Both the position numbers and the translations under genes were made by a program. The notes beneath the pieces were generated by a model, which saw only the letters and a program-made list of their open reading frames with translations, was not told the origin of the DNA and ran no database searches. From NCBI RefSeq assembly GCF_010119205.1, contig NZ_WRXM01000001.1:1758933-1822932 (forward strand): a DNA stretch of 64,000 nucleotides. Direction: 5' to 3'. The stretch comes from Haloarcula limicola. GTDB lineage: Archaea > Halobacteriota > Halobacteria > Halobacteriales > Haloarculaceae. Positions 62,418 through 64,000 of the stretch are shown piece by piece (the stretch's first letter is position 1; every line of letters starts with the position of its first letter).

Positions 62418-63284
62418 TCAGCCGCGGGTCGGGAGGTACGCCATTCCCAGCATGAGGACGGCCGCGATCCCGCTCAGGATCGAGACCCCCCAGAGACCGT
62501 TCGTGCGCTCGTGGAAGTAGTCCTGATCTGCGAGCTGCGCCTGATAGGTCGAGTACTGATCGACGCTGACGAGTTGGACCGTCTGATGGTCAGGGAAGTG
62601 CGCGAAGTACTGCTGGCCCTGTAGCGTGACGTTGCCGCCCTCGCTGAGTTGGACCGTCCGGTTTCGGGGAGCGACCCACTCTACCGTCGCACTCTCGGTG
62701 GTCACGTTGGTGAGTGTCGTCTCCTGGAGCCCGCTCTCGCTCTGGTATGGGAAGGTCTGTGAGACCTGATACGTCCGCGTCTCGGGCTCTGGCAGCCATT
62801 CGCTGGCCGGACGGAGCGTGTTGTTCTCCCGGTAAACCACGTAATCGGTTCCGTTCTGAGTCACGAGCGAGTTCTCGACGGCGGAGTCGTTCCGGAGCAG
62901 TGCCGTCACGTTGAGCTGCTCGCGGAGCGTCACCGATTTGGACGAGTTGCTGGTCGTGACGTTGTACGTCGTGTTGTCGAGCGTCGTCGTCGACCCGTTC
63001 TCTAACGTCCCCGTGTATCGAGACGACTGGTTGGTCCACGATAGCTCGGCCCCCATCGATCCGCCGCCACCACCGCCGTGTCCACCGCCACCACCGCCCG
63101 ACATCTGGACGTTCGCTATGGTGTACGTGGTTCCGTCGATGGTGAACGTGCTATCGTTGGACAACTCGTTCCCTTCGAGAGACACCTCCGGCTGCTGACT
63201 CTGCGCGACGCCAATGTACGCGTACGCTGCGACACTGATGACGAGGAAGAACGCGAAGTATGCCGCCGCGGCTCGTCGTTGCAT
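62418..63284 (-). CDS. Membrane-anchored protein with Gly-His-rich linker
   Basis: The 288-residue protein has an N-terminal helix (about 6-25), an extracytoplasmic Ser/Thr/Asn-rich beta region, and a C-terminal helix (about 264-282). Residues around 61-75 are a GGGGGGHGGGGGGS linker. Many Asn-x-Ser/Thr sites suggest glycosylation on the cell surface, as in haloarchaeal surface proteins. No family is recognised. Confidence 0.6.
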   Translation of the reverse strand: MQRRAAAAYFAFFLVISVAAYAYIGVAQSQQPEVSLEGNELSNDSTFTIDGTTYTIANVQMSGGGGGGHGGGGGGSMGAELSWTNQSSRYTGTLENGSTTTLDNTTYNVTTSNSSKSVTLREQLNVTALLRNDSAVENSLVTQNGTDYVVYRENNTLRPASEWLPEPETRTYQVSQTFPYQSESGLQETTLTNVTTESATVEWVAPRNRTVQLSEGGNVTLQGQQYFAHFPDHQTVQLVSVDQYSTYQAQLADQDYFHERTNGLWGVSILSGIAAVLMLGMAYLPTRG

Positions 63285-63457
63285 ATCCTGACGGTCAGTC
63301 GGCGCGCGGTTTAATGATTACTTTTCGACCGCACAGTCTGTCTACCTGTTCCGATGCGAGCAGCCCGCAGAATCACCGATAGTGCGACGGCATCGTCCGA
63401 ACTGCCGACGACCGACTCCGGGGCGCCGTGGCCGCCGCTGTGTCGGATGTGTCTGTC

Positions 63458-63462
63458 AAAAA
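63458..63462 (-). terminator. Oligo-T end of the tRNA-Cys transcript
   Basis: On the minus strand a run of five T starts at the discriminator base of tRNA-Cys, a typical archaeal terminator. Confidence 0.4.
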
Positions 63463-63537
63463 GCCAAGGGCCGGATTTGAACCGGCGATGGGCGGCTCTG
63501 CAGGCCGCTGCGTTAGGCCGGACTCTGCCACCTTGGC
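63462..63537 (-). tRNA. tRNA-Cys (GCA)
   Basis: Reading the minus strand, GCCAAGG pairs with CCTTGGC in the acceptor, GCGGC/GCCGC flank the loop CTGCAGA (anticodon GCA), and the T arm is CCGGTTCAAATCCGG. The gene is 76 bases. tRNA-Cys is the usual last gene of haloarchaeal rRNA operons, in agreement with the 5S rRNA just upstream on the same strand. Confidence 0.93.
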
Positions 63538-63583
63538 GCAGTTATCCGTAGTCAACTCGGTCGCTTAAGGGTAGCGGATTCGA

Positions 63584-63841
63584 CTAACCCTCTCCTTCCG
63601 ATTGTCCCGGCTCCCCGACGCCCTCAACTGGTACCACGTTGAAGATCGAGGTCTGTGCGTCTTCGGCCGATTCGAACGTCGAACTTTCGACCCGCTTCAA
63701 TACGTCGGATAGCGGTTCCGATCCATCGGCGTAGACGAGTTCCACGTCGTCGAACCGCGACCGCGCTGTTTCGACTTCGAGTGGATACTCCGCGTCGGTC
63801 AATAGCTCGGTGAGTTCGTTTAATTTGACCTCGCGAGTCAT
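63584..63841 (-). CDS. DUF5789-like small protein between 5S rRNA and tRNA-Cys
   Basis: The ATG at 63841 gives 85 residues beginning MTREVKLNELTELLTDAEYPLEVETAR. The protein is acidic and small, of a haloarchaeal family without known function. It lies between the 5S rRNA and tRNA-Cys genes on their strand. A TATA box at 63881 suggests its own promoter, though it could also be read through from the rRNA operon. Confidence 0.7.
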   Translation of the reverse strand: MTREVKLNELTELLTDAEYPLEVETARSRFDDVELVYADGSEPLSDVLKRVESSTFESAEDAQTSIFNVVPVEGVGEPGQSEGEG

Positions 63842-63880
63842 ACGGCTACCGCTCGCAGTGATCACATAGTTACTCGCTCC

Positions 63881-63890
63881 TTATAAATAC
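63881..63890 (-). promoter_or_regulatory. TATA box upstream of the DUF5789-like gene
   Basis: On the minus strand GTATTTATAA ends about 40 bases before the ATG at 63841. It would let the small gene, and perhaps tRNA-Cys, be transcribed apart from the rRNA operon. Confidence 0.5.
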
Positions 63891-63897
63891 GGAACGC

Positions 63898-63928
63898 CCA
63901 CACGGAGAGATGTCTCTCCGTGCGGGCT
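63898..63928. terminator. Perfect hairpin after the 5S rRNA gene
   Basis: Arms of 14 bases, CCCACACGGAGAGA and TCTCTCCGTGCGGG with one G-T pair, enclose two bases. It lies 22 bases past the 5S 3' end. It may be a processing or termination signal of the rRNA operon. Confidence 0.5.
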
Positions 63929-63950
63929 GAATGAATGATAGGGAATGAAT

Positions 63951-64000
63951 GGTGGCGGCGAACCAAATTTCCCAGAGGCTCGCGCACTCCAGTACTCGCT
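63951..64000 (-). rRNA. rrf: 5S rRNA, 3' part (partial, continues beyond window)
   Basis: On the minus strand GAGTACTGGAGTGCGCGAGC then CTCTGGGAAAT and GGTTCGCCGCCACC match the 3' end of haloarchaeal 5S rRNA. About 50 of 122 bases are present. The rest, with 23S and 16S rRNA, should lie beyond the window edge. Confidence 0.92.

Overview
The window is chromosomal DNA from a halophilic archaeon (class Halobacteria). The reasons are a very high GC content, strongly acidic proteins, mostly leaderless promoters with a TATA box about 25-33 bases before the start codon, archaeal information-processing genes (thermosome, eIF1A, RIO1 kinase, KH-domain protein, Trm1), many haloarchaeal-type proteins of unknown function, Tat lipoproteins, and a 5S rRNA whose 3' end matches the haloarchaeal type. 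Genes are densely packed on both strands. I saw no transposase, integrase, CRISPR array or phage module, so this is mostly core chromosome with small scars.

Layout. 1-7.6 kb: tail of a CBS-domain protein, a membrane methyltransferase, an HTH-10 regulator, an arylsulfotransferase-like surface protein, a ZIP metal transporter, an FMN reductase, small regulators and nicotinate phosphoribosyltransferase. 7.7-16.6 kb: a small zinc finger, a DUF3592 protein, two tandem zincin-like surface lipoproteins, a nicotinamidase-like hydrolase, an M23-like protein, a lipoate-ligase-family protein and dihydroorotase. 16.6-22.6 kb: a universal stress protein/GNAT cluster, a Tat lipoprotein and a DHH phosphoesterase. 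23-28.9 kb: a frameshifted lipoprotein, hairpin-rich DNA, the thermosome, an orphan AAA ATPase, and an eIF1A/RIO1/KH translation and ribosome-biogenesis cluster. 29-36.4 kb: two orphan sensor kinases, a tandem DNA repeat, a DUF460 nuclease-like protein and an enoyl-CoA hydratase. 36.5-37.4 kb: tRNA-Thr followed by att-like partial copies of its own 3' end and a low-GC islet with an unlisted 37-residue four-CxxC microprotein. 37.4-49.5 kb: a thioesterase, a double-ferritin Tat lipoprotein, an XPD/DinG-like helicase, CspA, membrane proteins, and a MATE pump with its TetR regulator. 49.5-58.5 kb: the lrp/glnA divergent pair, a BrkB-family protein, a second MATE protein, Trm1 and a 7TM sensor kinase. 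58.5-64 kb: a siroheme nitrite/sulfite reductase, a ParB-like HTH protein, tRNA-Lys, tRNA-Cys, and the 3' end of a 5S rRNA that lies on the minus strand and runs off the window.

Genes working together: Lrp and GlnA are probably a nitrogen-control pair, with the siroheme reductase as a possible source of ammonium. The TetR regulator and MATE pump form an efflux unit. eIF1A, RIO1 and the KH protein serve translation initiation and small-subunit maturation. The 5S and tRNA-Cys genes are the tail of an rRNA operon, interrupted here by a small protein gene. Several convergent genes share overlapping stop codons (CTAG, TTAA, CTAA), which is a recurrent structural theme.

The least explained items are the microprotein and att-like scars next to tRNA-Thr, the 94-base hairpin near 6.3 kb, the array of CGGAA boxes before the double-ferritin gene, and the two-RNase-H-fold DUF460 protein. 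I do not see a complete new multi-gene defence or metabolic system.
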